Numbered from the stretch's first letter, positions 51,633-60,906 are shown. The stretch is DNA of 64,000 nucleotides from JANXUR01 sp038229415 (GCA_038229415.1 JBBROM010000005.1:186001-250000), one strand, 5' to 3'. Numbers and translations are program-made. The notes: generated from the sequence alone by a model not told the origin.

Positions 51633-52298
51633 TTATGCCTTGACGAGTCCGCCCGAAAGATAGGCGTGCTTGAGGGCGTGCAGCTTGCGGATCTCGTCCT
51701 CTTCGAGCGGACGCCCACCGCCCAGCTGGTGTGCGACCAGCGCAATCTTGGCAAACTGCTCCACCGCTTCCATTTTTAGATACGCGGCTTCGAGACTCGG
51801 CCCATAGGTAACGACGCCATGGTTCTGCATCAGAATGGCGTCGAAGTCGCCGACGTAAGGTTCGAGTGAGCGTGCGAGGTCTGGCGTACCGGGCGTTGCG
51901 TAACGAGCCAGGGGAACAGAGCCAAGGCCGACGACGACTTCCGGCAGCAGCGGCTGATCGAGCGCCAAGCCCGCAGCCGCAAAGCCAGTGGCCGTCGGCG
52001 GATGCGCATGTACCACCGCCCGCACGTCGGGGCGGTTGCGGTAGATCATCAGGTGCATGCCGATTTCGCTGGAGGCATTGCGGCGCCCAGCCATATGACG
52101 GCCACACAGATCCACGGTCACCATGTCCGACGGCCGCATCATGCCCTTGCAGAGGAGGGTGGGTGTGGTAAGTACGCGGCCATCCTCAAGCAGTACGGAG
52201 AGATTGCCCTCTGTGGACGCGATGAGGCAGCTCTCATGGAGCATCTTGCCGAAGCGAACCAGCTCGCGCCGCTGAGTTTGAGGATCGTTCTTTTTCAT
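51633..52298 (-). CDS. class II aldolase/adducin family protein (FucA-like)
   Basis: 221 residues. TEGNLSVLLEDGRVLTTP carries the substrate-phosphate loop, and the zinc ligands come from AVVHAHPPTATG and the later QNHGVVTYG. A short-chain aldolase of the L-fuculose-1-phosphate type; exact sugar unknown. The ATG at 52298 starts the conserved part; a start 33 codons upstream would run into the queA promoter region. Divergent from queA. Confidence 0.88.
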   Translation of the reverse strand: MKKNDPQTQRRELVRFGKMLHESCLIASTEGNLSVLLEDGRVLTTPTLLCKGMMRPSDMVTVDLCGRHMAGRRNASSEIGMHLMIYRNRPDVRAVVHAHPPTATGFAAAGLALDQPLLPEVVVGLGSVPLARYATPGTPDLARSLEPYVGDFDAILMQNHGVVTYGPSLEAAYLKMEAVEQFAKIALVAHQLGGGRPLEEDEIRKLHALKHAYLSGGLVKA

Positions 52299-52421
52299 CG
52301 AGTGTGGGCTTTTCCGTGTAAGAAAATGTTGGCGTATCTTACCGTACCTCGCGCGCCAACACAATGTACATTTGGTCAATACTTGATAAACCCCCAACTA
52401 AAGGGGTAAAAAGTCCATAAA

Positions 52422-53519
52422 ATGCGAGTGTCAGACTTCCAATTCGAGCTTCCGGAACAGCAAATTGCCCGTCACCCCCTGCCCGATCGGTCGGCTTCGC
52501 GCTTGTTGCAAGTGAGTCGGGCGGGCGGATGGCAAGACCGCCAGTTCGCCGAACTTCCGGCGCTATTGCGCGCAGGCGACCTGCTGGTGCACAACAACAC
52601 AAAGGTGATTCCGGCAAGATTGTTCGGGCGCAGGGAATCGAACGGAGCACCTGTAAAGCCAGCTTCCACAGGTAGGGAGATCGAAGTGCTGCTCACGCGC
52701 CAGCTTTCCGCTGACGCACTGACGTGGCAGTGTTTGGTGCGGCCAGGCAAGAAAGTTGGAGTCGGCGACCGGATTCGTTTCGGCGATGATGCGCCGATTC
52801 AGCAGCAGCTTTCGGCTGAGGTAACCGAACGGGGCGACTTCGGCGAGCGGCAACTGAGGTTCGACGCCGTTCCAGATTTTTGGCAACGGCTGGAAGTGCT
52901 GGGCCACGTTCCGCTGCCTCCCTACATGAGCCGCGAGGATGAGCCGGAAGACCGCGAGCGCTACCAGACAGTCTATGCGCAAGAGCCGGGATCGGTAGCC
53001 GCGCCAACCGCTGGCCTGCACTTTACACCTGAAATTCTGGCGGCACTGGCCGAACGCGGCGTTCAGTCTGCCGAGATCACGCTGCATGTGGGCCTGGGCA
53101 CCTTTCAGCCGGTGAAGGTGGAAGTGGTGGAAGAGCACAAGCTACACGCGGAGCCGTATTCGATCTCCGAGGCGGCGGCTTCCGCCATCAACCGGGCGCT
53201 CGCGGAGGGGCGGCGCATCGTGGCGGTGGGCACCACCTCAGTCCGCACGCTGGAACATGCGGCACGCATTGCCAGCGTTTCGTCAACCAACGTTCCGCGC
53301 GTGGAATCGGGCTCGGGAGAGACCAGCCTGTTCATCTATCCGGGTTTTGAATTTCGCGCGGTGGGCGCGATGATTACCAACTTTCACCTGCCGGAATCCT
53401 CATTGTTAATGCTGGTTTGCGCGCTTGCGGGTAAAGAAAATGTGCTGGCCGCATACCGCCATGCCGTGGCGGCGGGATACCGGTTTTATTCCTACGGCGA
53501 TTGCATGCTTGTGGAATAA
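52422..53519 (+). CDS. queA: S-adenosylmethionine:tRNA ribosyltransferase-isomerase
   Basis: 365 residues. DFQFELPEQQIARHP start, then LLVHNNTKVIPARLFGR, APTAGLHFT and the late ITNFHLPESSLLMLV motif. QueA adds the cyclopentene ring to preQ1-modified tRNA on the way to queuosine. No other queuosine gene is nearby. A short G/C stem with an A-rich tail (52385-52415) precedes it but does not fit a preQ1 riboswitch. Confidence 0.95.
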   Translation: MRVSDFQFELPEQQIARHPLPDRSASRLLQVSRAGGWQDRQFAELPALLRAGDLLVHNNTKVIPARLFGRRESNGAPVKPASTGREIEVLLTRQLSADALTWQCLVRPGKKVGVGDRIRFGDDAPIQQQLSAEVTERGDFGERQLRFDAVPDFWQRLEVLGHVPLPPYMSREDEPEDRERYQTVYAQEPGSVAAPTAGLHFTPEILAALAERGVQSAEITLHVGLGTFQPVKVEVVEEHKLHAEPYSISEAAASAINRALAEGRRIVAVGTTSVRTLEHAARIASVSSTNVPRVESGSGETSLFIYPGFEFRAVGAMITNFHLPESSLLMLVCALAGKENVLAAYRHAVAAGYRFYSYGDCMLVE

Positions 53520-53629
53520 AAGCTGCCGTATGCATTCTCGCTATTGACCGCGCGGGCGAAAGAGCATAAGTTGATGGGTCGCAGGAGGTTTTCGGGCGAG
53601 CTGACCTGTTTTACTCGGAAGGGAAAATC

Positions 53630-54232
53630 ATGATGATTCAATCGGTTGCAACACGTCTTTATACGATTCAAGAATTGGTGGCGGGATTGCGCGCGCTGCC
53701 GGAAGTTGCATTCGATTCCACCGAGCCTATTCGCGCGTTTCTACAGGCGCATCCCGTGGATCCTGTGACGCTCGCCCCCTACCTTACCTGGGACGCCCAG
53801 CACTACACCCGCAACCTGATTGACCGCACCTCGATCTATGAGTTGATGGCGATTTGCTGGAGCGCGGGGCAGGCCAGCTCCGTGCATAACCACAAGAACC
53901 AGAACTGCTGGATGGCCGTGCCCGTCGGACGTTTGATGGTGCAAAACTACCAGGTGCAGATGGAAGACGTCGCCTCTGGCCTCTGCCAGCTTATGCCGAC
54001 CGACTTGATTGAGATGAATCCCGGAGCGCCGTGTGCAGTGAATCCCGAAGAACCCGTGCATAAGGTGACAAATCCGCGCGAATGGAGCGACCCCGCAGTG
54101 AGCCTGCACATTTATTCACGCCCATTCGACAGCTGCATCGTCTACTCCTACGAGCAGGGCACGTGTGGCGAGATCAAGCTGCGCTTCAACACCGAATACG
54201 GCCTGCCGCTCAAGCAGCCGATGGTGCACTGA
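53630..54232 (+). CDS. cysteine dioxygenase, mammalian-like active site
   Basis: 200-residue cupin. Iron ligands are H86, H88 (SVHNHKNQNCW) and H144 (EPVHKVTN); Arg61 (HYTRNLID) would hold the substrate carboxylate. Cys93 and Tyr162 (AVSLHIYSRPFDSC) occupy the positions of the Cys93-Tyr157 cross-link of mammalian enzymes, whereas most bacterial members have Gly at 93. It converts cysteine to cysteine sulfinate. An alternative second ATG three bases later is possible. Confidence 0.9.
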   Translation: MMIQSVATRLYTIQELVAGLRALPEVAFDSTEPIRAFLQAHPVDPVTLAPYLTWDAQHYTRNLIDRTSIYELMAICWSAGQASSVHNHKNQNCWMAVPVGRLMVQNYQVQMEDVASGLCQLMPTDLIEMNPGAPCAVNPEEPVHKVTNPREWSDPAVSLHIYSRPFDSCIVYSYEQGTCGEIKLRFNTEYGLPLKQPMVH

Positions 54233-54260
54233 ATGGCGAATCCCTGTTGAGAGTCGGTGC

Positions 54261-54298
54261 CCCACCTTCACCGCCGCTTTTTTGGCGGTTAAGGTGGG
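54261..54298 (+). terminator. hairpin after the cysteine dioxygenase gene (family C palindrome)
   Basis: Outer stem cccacctt / aaggtggg, inner stem accgcc / ggcggt and a loop containing a seven-T run. Same design as 27986-28022. Confidence 0.65.
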
Positions 54299-54367
54299 AT
54301 GCGGATTCTTCGGGCGGGTAGGTTTCGATTCCTGTCTCTCTCGCAACGTCCTGCTAAACTTCCTCTC

Positions 54368-57277
54368 GTGCCTCCCAAGAAAAATTCGCTGTCTACTGAG
54401 CCCGAAGCTCCTCTCCACATCGCCATCATCCCCGAAGGTCCGCGCGTTTTCCTGCTGGACACCATGTCGTTCATCTTCCGCGCCTATCACGCCATGTCGC
54501 GAGCGCGGCCCATGTCCACGCGCAGTGGAGTTCCGACTGCCGCCGTGTACGTGTTCGTGAATATGCTGCGCAAGCTGCGCGAAGATTTCCAACCCGAATA
54601 CATCGCCGCCGCCTTCGATCTCTCTGGCCCGACCTTTCGCGACGAGCAGGCCGCGGCCATGCCCACGCATCGCAAGGTGGATTCCAAAACCGGCGAAGTC
54701 CGCGACGTAGAATACAAGGGCTACAAAGCCAATCGCACCGCCATGCCCGAAGACCTCGGCCAGCAGATTCCCTACATGCGCCGCGCCCTCGAAGCCTTTC
54801 GCATTCCCATTCTCGAATCGCAGCGCTACGAAGCCGATGACGTGATCGGCACCCTCGCCCGCAAGGCCTCCAGCGATCACGTCGTCATCGTCGTCTCGCA
54901 GGATAAAGACATGATGCAGCTGGTCACCGACCGCGTGCTCATTCTGAATCCGATGAAAGAAAATCTGGTCAGCGACCCGAAGAAAGTGGAAGAGATTCTC
55001 GGCGTCCCGCCCAGTCGCGTGGTGGACGTGATGGCCCTGCGCGGCGATTCGGTGGACAACATCCCCGGAGCGCCCGGCATCGGCGACAAAGGTTCCGTCG
55101 AACTGATTCAGCGCTTCGGCAGCGTCGAAGCTGCCCTCGATCATGCCGACGAAGTCGAGCGCAAAACCTATCGCGAATCGTTGCAGCAAAATCGTGAGAT
55201 GGTGCTGCTGAGCAAGCAGCTCGTCACCATTGATACCGACGTGCCCGTGGAGTTCGACCTGGAGAAAATGCGTTCGCAGGAGCCGGACACTGAAGCCCTG
55301 CGTACCCTCTTCAGCGAACTCGAATTCACCTCGATGCTCAAAGAGTTGACTCCCGCCGATGTCGCGCTGCCCGAGTTCGTAACCGACCTGATCGAGGGCA
55401 CCTTCGCCGCCATCGTCGACGAGACCATCCAGCAGATGCAGGCTTACGCCAAGTTGGTGGAGGGCAGCGCACCCAGCCTCGCAGTCGCGCTGTCAGACGC
55501 CAACACCGCCACGAGCGCAATACCAGAAGCTGACGCAGAAGCGTCCGCCGACGCCGACCATCAAGCTCGCGACGCCGATGACGTTTCACAACCGCCAGCG
55601 CAAATGAGTTTTCTGGCCATGCCGAGTGAGGCAACCGCCGAACCGCCAACCGTGCCCACAGCAATCCAAGCGCCGCTCGCCCCCGAACCGCAATCCTCAT
55701 CCTTCCGCATTGCCATCTCCGCCGAGCCCGGCAAAGCCAGCATCGTTCCGCTGGAGTCTCCCGCGGGCGAACGTGTGCGAGGAGTGTTGCAGGACGCCGC
55801 ACTGCCCAAGGCGATTCACAATTACAAGGCCGCGCTCCGCACCCTCGCGCCACACGGCGTCACTCTGGCGGGCGTGCGCGATGAGCCGATGCTCTATTCC
55901 TACCTGCTCAATCCGACGCTGTCGTCGCACACGCTCGACGATCTCGTAGTGCGCAATCTCAATGCACGCCTGGCAAGCTCGCCGGGAAGCGCCGCCGATT
56001 TTAGCGGTCGCCTCGCGCGCAAGCTGCGGCCTGAGGTCGAGCAAGCGGGATTGTTGCCACTCTACGAAACCATGGACCTCCCGCTCGTCCCCGTGCTGGC
56101 CCGCATGGAAGCAGCTGGCGTAAAGGTTGACACCGCCGTACTCGCAGAAATGTCATCGCGCCTCGAGCGCGAAGCCGCCGCCAAGGCGCGTGAAGTTTTC
56201 GATATCGTCGGCACTGAGTTCAACATCAACTCGCCCAAGCAGCTCGGCGACATTCTTTTCAATCGCCTGCAACTTTCGCCACCCGGTCGCGGCCCCAAAG
56301 GCAAGCAGGCCAGCACCGCCGCCGACGTGCTCGAAGCCCTCGCGCTAGTACATCCCGTGCCCCGCCTCGTCATCGAATTTCGCCAGTTCAGCAAACTCAA
56401 GTCCACCTACGTGGACGCACTGCCGCAACTCATTGACGCACGCACCGGCCGCGTCCACACCACGTTTGACCAGACCGGCACCGCCACTGGACGCATCTCG
56501 TCGTCCAATCCCAATCTGCAAAATATCCCCATTCGCACCGAGCTCGGCCGCGAGATTCGTGCGGCGTTCATCGCCGAGCCGGGGCACGTTCTGCTCGCCG
56601 CAGACTATTCGCAGATCGAACTGCGCTTGCTCGCCCACCTCTCGCAAGACCCGATGCTGGTCGAAGCCTATCGCCGCGGCGACGACATCCACACCCTCAC
56701 CGCCGCGGAAGTGTTCGGCGTGCCGCCCATGATGATTACCAGCGAACATCGCAGCCGCGCCAAGGCGGTGAACTTTGGCATCGTGTATGGGCTTTCGCCG
56801 TTCGGGCTGTCGCAGCAACTCGGCATTGATCAGAAAGAAGCCAAGCGCTACATCGAGGCCTACTTCGAGAAATATGCGGGCGTGCGTACATTCATTGATC
56901 GCACACTCGACGAAGCACGCCGCGAAAACAAAGTGCGAACCTTGTTCGGACGCGTCCGCCCCATTCCAGATATTCACTCGAAGAATCCCAATATGCGCGG
57001 ATTCGCCGAGCGCACCGCTGTCAACACGCCGCTGCAAGGCACCGCCGCTGACCTGATCAAGGTAGCGATGCTGCGCATTGACGCCGCCATCCGCGAACGC
57101 AAACTCGCGTCGCGCATGACGCTGCAAGTGCATGACGAACTCGTGTTCGAAGTTCCAGAGAGCGAAGTAGAAGAGATGCGCACACTGGTGCAGCACCAGA
57201 TGGAAAACGCACACGCGCTCAGTGTGCCGCTAGTGGCCGAAGTGGGCGTAGGCAAAAATTGGCGTGATATGGATTAG
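54368..57277 (+). CDS. polA: DNA polymerase I
   Basis: 969 residues from a GTG (an ATG at 54299 is the alternative but lies in the preceding hairpin). The 5'-3' exonuclease fills about 20-320 (FLLDTMSFIFRAYHAM, then MALRGDSVDNIPGAPGIGDKG). An Ala/Pro/Glu-rich linker (about 375-455) leads to the 3'-5' exonuclease-like domain, in which no Exo I DxE motif is visible, so proofreading is probably absent as in Taq. The polymerase domain is complete: DYSQIELRLLAHLS, RAKAVNFGIVYGLS and LQVHDELVFEVP. Used in repair and Okazaki-fragment processing. Confidence 0.93.
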   Translation: MPPKKNSLSTEPEAPLHIAIIPEGPRVFLLDTMSFIFRAYHAMSRARPMSTRSGVPTAAVYVFVNMLRKLREDFQPEYIAAAFDLSGPTFRDEQAAAMPTHRKVDSKTGEVRDVEYKGYKANRTAMPEDLGQQIPYMRRALEAFRIPILESQRYEADDVIGTLARKASSDHVVIVVSQDKDMMQLVTDRVLILNPMKENLVSDPKKVEEILGVPPSRVVDVMALRGDSVDNIPGAPGIGDKGSVELIQRFGSVEAALDHADEVERKTYRESLQQNREMVLLSKQLVTIDTDVPVEFDLEKMRSQEPDTEALRTLFSELEFTSMLKELTPADVALPEFVTDLIEGTFAAIVDETIQQMQAYAKLVEGSAPSLAVALSDANTATSAIPEADAEASADADHQARDADDVSQPPAQMSFLAMPSEATAEPPTVPTAIQAPLAPEPQSSSFRIAISAEPGKASIVPLESPAGERVRGVLQDAALPKAIHNYKAALRTLAPHGVTLAGVRDEPMLYSYLLNPTLSSHTLDDLVVRNLNARLASSPGSAADFSGRLARKLRPEVEQAGLLPLYETMDLPLVPVLARMEAAGVKVDTAVLAEMSSRLEREAAAKAREVFDIVGTEFNINSPKQLGDILFNRLQLSPPGRGPKGKQASTAADVLEALALVHPVPRLVIEFRQFSKLKSTYVDALPQLIDARTGRVHTTFDQTGTATGRISSSNPNLQNIPIRTELGREIRAAFIAEPGHVLLAADYSQIELRLLAHLSQDPMLVEAYRRGDDIHTLTAAEVFGVPPMMITSEHRSRAKAVNFGIVYGLSPFGLSQQLGIDQKEAKRYIEAYFEKYAGVRTFIDRTLDEARRENKVRTLFGRVRPIPDIHSKNPNMRGFAERTAVNTPLQGTAADLIKVAMLRIDAAIRERKLASRMTLQVHDELVFEVPESEVEEMRTLVQHQMENAHALSVPLVAEVGVGKNWRDMD

Positions 57278-57285
57278 CTCGAGTG

Positions 57286-57585
57286 CTATTGCTTGAATGA
57301 TTTGCGCGACGCTGCCTCGCGCAGCAGACGATCTTCACGAAATCCTCGAATGCGGCGCGCGCGCCATAGTTTGCGGCCCACCACGACGAACACGAACCAG
57401 CCGAGCACTGCAACGCCGAATACATAGAGCAGCAGATCCACGATGCCCAGCAACTTCCATCCATAGCCGTGACCCAGCACCCATAAGACCGCTTCCATCA
57501 ATAGAAAGAAACCGATCAGCGCCAGTCGCGGATTGCGGATCAAGCTACGCTCCCAACTCGCGCTGAATCGCCTCAACAATCGCAT
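57286..57585 (-). CDS. small membrane protein downstream of glmM
   Basis: 99 residues with two membrane spans (about 22-40 and 47-70) and a basic C-terminal tail (RKLWRARRIRGFREDRLLRE). No family recognised. The ATG at 57585 lies 41 bp inside glmM; a TTG at 57543, right after the glmM stop, is an alternative start giving 85 residues. Position at the end of the c-di-AMP operon suggests co-expression with it. Confidence 0.65.
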   Translation of the reverse strand: MRLLRRFSASWERSLIRNPRLALIGFFLLMEAVLWVLGHGYGWKLLGIVDLLLYVFGVAVLGWFVFVVVGRKLWRARRIRGFREDRLLREAASRKSFKQ

Positions 57586-58933
57586 CGGCCAGCGTGTGCA
57601 TCTCCGCTTCTGACTCAGCCTCGATCATCACACGCGCCAGCGCTTCGGTGCCGGAGTAGCGCACCACCACCCGCCCGCGCTCGCGCAACTGCGCATCGGC
57701 AGCGTCTATCGCGTCGCGCACCGCCGCAATCTCACTCAGCGGCTTCTTCTCGCGCACTCGCACATTCTTGATCACCTGTGGGAACACTTTCAGATCTGCA
57801 ATTAATTCTGCCAGCGATTTACCCGAGCGCACCACCACATCCATCACGCGCAGCGCCGTGAACATGCCGTCGCCGGTCGTAGCTTCGCTATCGCGAAACA
57901 AAATGTGGCCCGACTGCTCGCCACCAAGTGTCGCGCCAGACTTCTGCATCAGCTCCAGCACATACTTGTCGCCCACATCGGCGCGCAGTAGCGCAATGCC
58001 CGACCCGCGCAGCGCCACCTCCAGCCCCATGTTCGCCATCGTTGTGCCCACCACGGTATTCCCCGACAATCTTCCGCGATGTTGCATGTCGCGCGCGCAC
58101 AGTAGCAGCACCCCATCGCCATTCACTACGTTCCCTGCCGCATCGCAGAAAAGAGCGCGATCCGCATCGCCATCAAACGTCACGCCCAAGTCATAATGCT
58201 CTCCACGCATCTCCGCCTCGTGCATCGCGGCGCCCAGCGTCTTGGGATGCAGCGCACCGCAACCATCATTTATATTGCGGCCATCCGGCGATGCATGCAG
58301 AATCGTCGCATCAACGCCGCAGGCGCGGAACAACTCTGGTGCTTCTGCGGAAGCAGCGCCATTGGCACAATCCACCAGAATGCGCAGGCTGCTTAGATCA
58401 GTCGTCGCTTGTGCCCGCAGCCACCCGATATATGCTTGGCGCAACGCGGCGTCGCCCGGCAAGCTGGGCACACCCGCCAGCGTTGCAGAATTTGCGGCCG
58501 TTCCGCCCGCCGCAATCTGCGCAAAAATCTCGCGTTCAATCTCCAGCTCTTCGGCATCCGGCAGCTTGTAGCCATCGCCCGAAAATACCTTGATGCCGTT
58601 GTCAGTCCAAGGATTGTGCGACGCCGAAAGCACAACACCTGCATCGAAGCCACGCGTGCGCGCAAGAAACGCCACGCCAGGAGTTGGAATCACGCCCGCA
58701 CTGGCAACTTCCGCCCCACACGACCGCAGGCCAGCCGCCAAAGCATCCGCGATCCAGCCCGATGACTCGCGGGTGTCTTGGCCCAGCAGTACGCGGGGCA
58801 CAGGCCGTGAATGTATCAGATCGTGCGCAAGGGCCCGCCCAATGGCGTACACCGTCTCGCGATTCAACGGAAAGTCGCCCGCCACACCGCGAATGCCATC
58901 CGTGCCAAAAAGTTGTCGTTTCGTTTGCGTCAT
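57545..58933 (-). CDS. glmM: phosphoglucosamine mutase
   Basis: 462 residues. LFGTDGIRGVAGDFPL at the start; catalytic Ser105 in VVLSASHNPWTDNGIK; metal-binding DGDADR in TFDGDADRALF; late sugar loop GEQSGHIL and phosphate loop RYSGTEALARV. It makes glucosamine-1-phosphate for peptidoglycan and lipopolysaccharide. In Gram-positive bacteria the cdaA-cdaR-glmM order is conserved and GlmM can bind and inhibit CdaA; the same order is seen here. Confidence 0.96.
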   Translation of the reverse strand: MTQTKRQLFGTDGIRGVAGDFPLNRETVYAIGRALAHDLIHSRPVPRVLLGQDTRESSGWIADALAAGLRSCGAEVASAGVIPTPGVAFLARTRGFDAGVVLSASHNPWTDNGIKVFSGDGYKLPDAEELEIEREIFAQIAAGGTAANSATLAGVPSLPGDAALRQAYIGWLRAQATTDLSSLRILVDCANGAASAEAPELFRACGVDATILHASPDGRNINDGCGALHPKTLGAAMHEAEMRGEHYDLGVTFDGDADRALFCDAAGNVVNGDGVLLLCARDMQHRGRLSGNTVVGTTMANMGLEVALRGSGIALLRADVGDKYVLELMQKSGATLGGEQSGHILFRDSEATTGDGMFTALRVMDVVVRSGKSLAELIADLKVFPQVIKNVRVREKKPLSEIAAVRDAIDAADAQLRERGRVVVRYSGTEALARVMIEAESEAEMHTLADAIVEAIQRELGA

Positions 58934-58947
58934 GCTGAGTAAGGTTC

Positions 58948-59682
58948 CTAGTGTGGGGCAGTTGTAGCATGAGGCGGTTTCGGCACGCTGCCAGAACCTG
59001 CCTCCTGCATCACCACAGTTACACGAATGGGTTGGGGATTCGAAATCTGCACCAGTGGATCGGCAACATACGGCCGCGTCACGAAGGTTTCGCGCGCCAT
59101 GGTGCCGCTCGCGTCAATCGGGTCAGTGGAGGCTGACTCCACTTCAGCGAGGCGGTGGGCGGGCCCGGCGATCTTCACCCACATGGGGTCAGTCATGACC
59201 TGCGCAATGTGCCGGTCGGAAGCGAATGTGCCCAACACGTGCGGCCTTACTTCCACCATCTTCGTTGCGTGCCGGTCGAGACTGATGCGGTACTGCGCGG
59301 GTAGCACCTGCAACACTTCAATGCCGCTGGGCGGATGCGCCTGGCGCGGCGTCAGCTCAAAAGTATGTTCGCCCGACGGAGTGTTTGCCAGGTCAAGTTC
59401 CACGTGGACTTCGCGCGGACGCAGCTCGCGAATCTTGCTGGCCGCGCCTCGCAGGCGCAACTGCACTTCAGAGATCGTCTCTGAACTGATCTCCAGTCCA
59501 TCCGGAATACGATGCAATTCCAGCGGCACGTTAATCGTGGTTTCCGCTTGCGGATCGTTGGCGACCGCGCGCCAAAATAAAAATGCCAGCATCAGGGCCA
59601 CCAGCTTCAGCCAAAAATCCCTTACAAACAAGCGATAGAAAAACCGGCCCGCTTTGCGCACACTCGTTTTCGGAGAGTTCAT
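58948..59682 (-). CDS. cdaR: CdaR/YbbR family regulator of diadenylate cyclase
   Basis: 244 residues. Single N-terminal membrane anchor (about 24-45), then two or three YbbR-type beta repeats (ETTINVPLELHRIPDGLEIS; HATKMVEVRPHVLG). CdaR proteins sit outside the membrane and control CdaA. It overlaps cdaA by 4 bp and is followed by glmM after 14 bp. The C-terminus is Pro/Thr-rich. Confidence 0.88.
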   Translation of the reverse strand: MNSPKTSVRKAGRFFYRLFVRDFWLKLVALMLAFLFWRAVANDPQAETTINVPLELHRIPDGLEISSETISEVQLRLRGAASKIRELRPREVHVELDLANTPSGEHTFELTPRQAHPPSGIEVLQVLPAQYRISLDRHATKMVEVRPHVLGTFASDRHIAQVMTDPMWVKIAGPAHRLAEVESASTDPIDASGTMARETFVTRPYVADPLVQISNPQPIRVTVVMQEAGSGSVPKPPHATTAPH

Positions 59683-60506
59683 CCTTTACCCTCCGTCAGA
59701 GGATGCGGCAGCGGCACAGTCTCGGCATCTACATTCATCGAAGGCACATAGCGCGGTACTAGTTCTGATAAGCGTCGCTGCAACTGCGCAGAGGTAAGAT
59801 CACGCTCCAGATTCCCGCCGTGCGCCAAAGTGATGTGTCCCGATTCTTCCGAGACAATCACCACCACCGCGTCGGTTTCTTCGGTCAGGCCAATGCCCGC
59901 GCGATGCCGCGACCCCAGCTCCTTGGCCAGCAACGGCTTGGTGGAAAGCGGCAGAAAGCACGCCGCAGCTGCAATCTTGTCGCGCTGCACAATGGCTGCG
60001 CCATCATGCAGCGGAGCGCCCTTCTGGAAGATGGTGACCAGCAAGTCGTAAGAAATTTGCGCGCCCATCGGCACGCCGCTTTCCAGATACGTGCGCAAGC
60101 CCACTTCGCGTTCAATCGCAATCAGTGCGCCGATGCGTTCTTCCGAGAAGCGCCCCGCAGCCAGCACAATGTCGTCGTAAATATCAGCCGAGTCGCCCAT
60201 GGAGCGATTGAAGCTCAACATGCGCCCGAGCTTGACCAGCCCCTGCCGAATCTCGTGCTGAAAGATCACGATCATGGCGAACATGGCATACGGCAAAGCC
60301 GCGCCTAGCACATAGTTCAACGTGTTCAATCCGGCGAGGCGCGCGCCGTAATAGATTGCAACCAGAACGCCCACGCCAATCAGCATTGGCTGCCCGCGAG
60401 TGCCGCGGATCAGCACCAGAAAGCCGTAAATGAGCAACGCCACCAGCAAAATATCCAGCGCAGAAAGAAGCGACATTTGCGGCAATCGGCCGAGCAGATT
60501 CGTCAT
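59679..60506 (-). CDS. cdaA: diadenylate cyclase CdaA
   Basis: 275 residues. Three N-terminal membrane helices (about 12-32, 40-55 and 62-84), then the DisA_N domain with the catalytic DGA (LHDGAAIV) and RHR (SRHRAGIG) motifs. It joins two ATP into c-di-AMP, a regulator of potassium and osmotic balance. It leads the cdaA-cdaR-glmM operon on the minus strand. c-di-AMP enzymes are less usual in diderm bacteria, making this a useful lineage marker. Confidence 0.93.
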   Translation of the reverse strand: MTNLLGRLPQMSLLSALDILLVALLIYGFLVLIRGTRGQPMLIGVGVLVAIYYGARLAGLNTLNYVLGAALPYAMFAMIVIFQHEIRQGLVKLGRMLSFNRSMGDSADIYDDIVLAAGRFSEERIGALIAIEREVGLRTYLESGVPMGAQISYDLLVTIFQKGAPLHDGAAIVQRDKIAAAACFLPLSTKPLLAKELGSRHRAGIGLTEETDAVVVIVSEESGHITLAHGGNLERDLTSAQLQRRLSELVPRYVPSMNVDAETVPLPHPLTEGKG

Positions 60507-60710
60507 GTCATTCCTTTCGTGGAGTGTGCCCGTGCTGTCCGTTTGGCGAACAGCACCAATAGCTTCATTCTAACTGTACGGGTTCGTGAACATCAGTACG
60601 CGCATGAGGCAAAGCCTGCCAAGGCGAAGCAAATCGAGTCAAGTCAAGCGAGCCAAGCAACGCTAGCCAAGCCAACCAAGCGTGGGGCAGGCAGCTAAGG
60701 CTAGGCCAAG

Positions 60711-60746
60711 CAAGTGTGGGGGCAGGTGCCTCACCTGCCCATTCGG
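60711..60746 (+). repeat. family B repeat, diverged copy
   Basis: Reads gtgtgggggcaggtgcctca followed by cctgcccattcgg: the same frame of conserved ends as 60790-60827 with a changed stem that still pairs (ggcaggtg / cacctgcc). Confidence 0.6.
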
Positions 60747-60789
60747 AGCAAAGCTCCGAATGCTTCCGTTGCGCGCGACGAAGATAGGC

Positions 60790-60827
60790 CTGTGTGTGGG
60801 TACGGGCGCCCTCGCCTGCCCAGTCGG
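60790..60827 (+). repeat. family B repeat
   Basis: ctgtgtgtgggtacgggcgc then cctcgcctgcccagtcgg; close to 62104-62138 apart from a few changes and one insertion. Confidence 0.7.
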
Positions 60828-60867
60828 AGCAAAACTCCGAAAGCTTCGTGCCGAAGGCACAACCGAA

Positions 60868-60906
60868 GTAAGCCCGGCACGGAGCGTAGCGGAGTGCCGG
60901 GCTTAC
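60868..60906 (+). repeat. 12-bp-stem palindrome
   Basis: gtaagcccggca / tgccgggcttac with a 15-base loop that itself is partly symmetrical (ggagcgtagcggag). No T-run; more like a REP-type element than a terminator. Confidence 0.55.

Noticed and set aside
52329..52360. Inverted repeat gttggcg / cgccaac between the aldolase and queA
   Set aside because: A 7-bp stem with an 18-base gap is expected by chance; no second copy or matching regulator gene was found.
52380..52421. preQ1 riboswitch upstream of queA
   Set aside because: A stem with an A-rich tail is present, but the G-rich 5' arm, C-rich loop and the tail sequence of preQ1 class I are not in the right order.
54305..54345. tRNA-like T-arm near gtttcgattcc
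   Set aside because: No acceptor stem, anticodon arm or CCA end surrounds it; it lies in the leader of polA.
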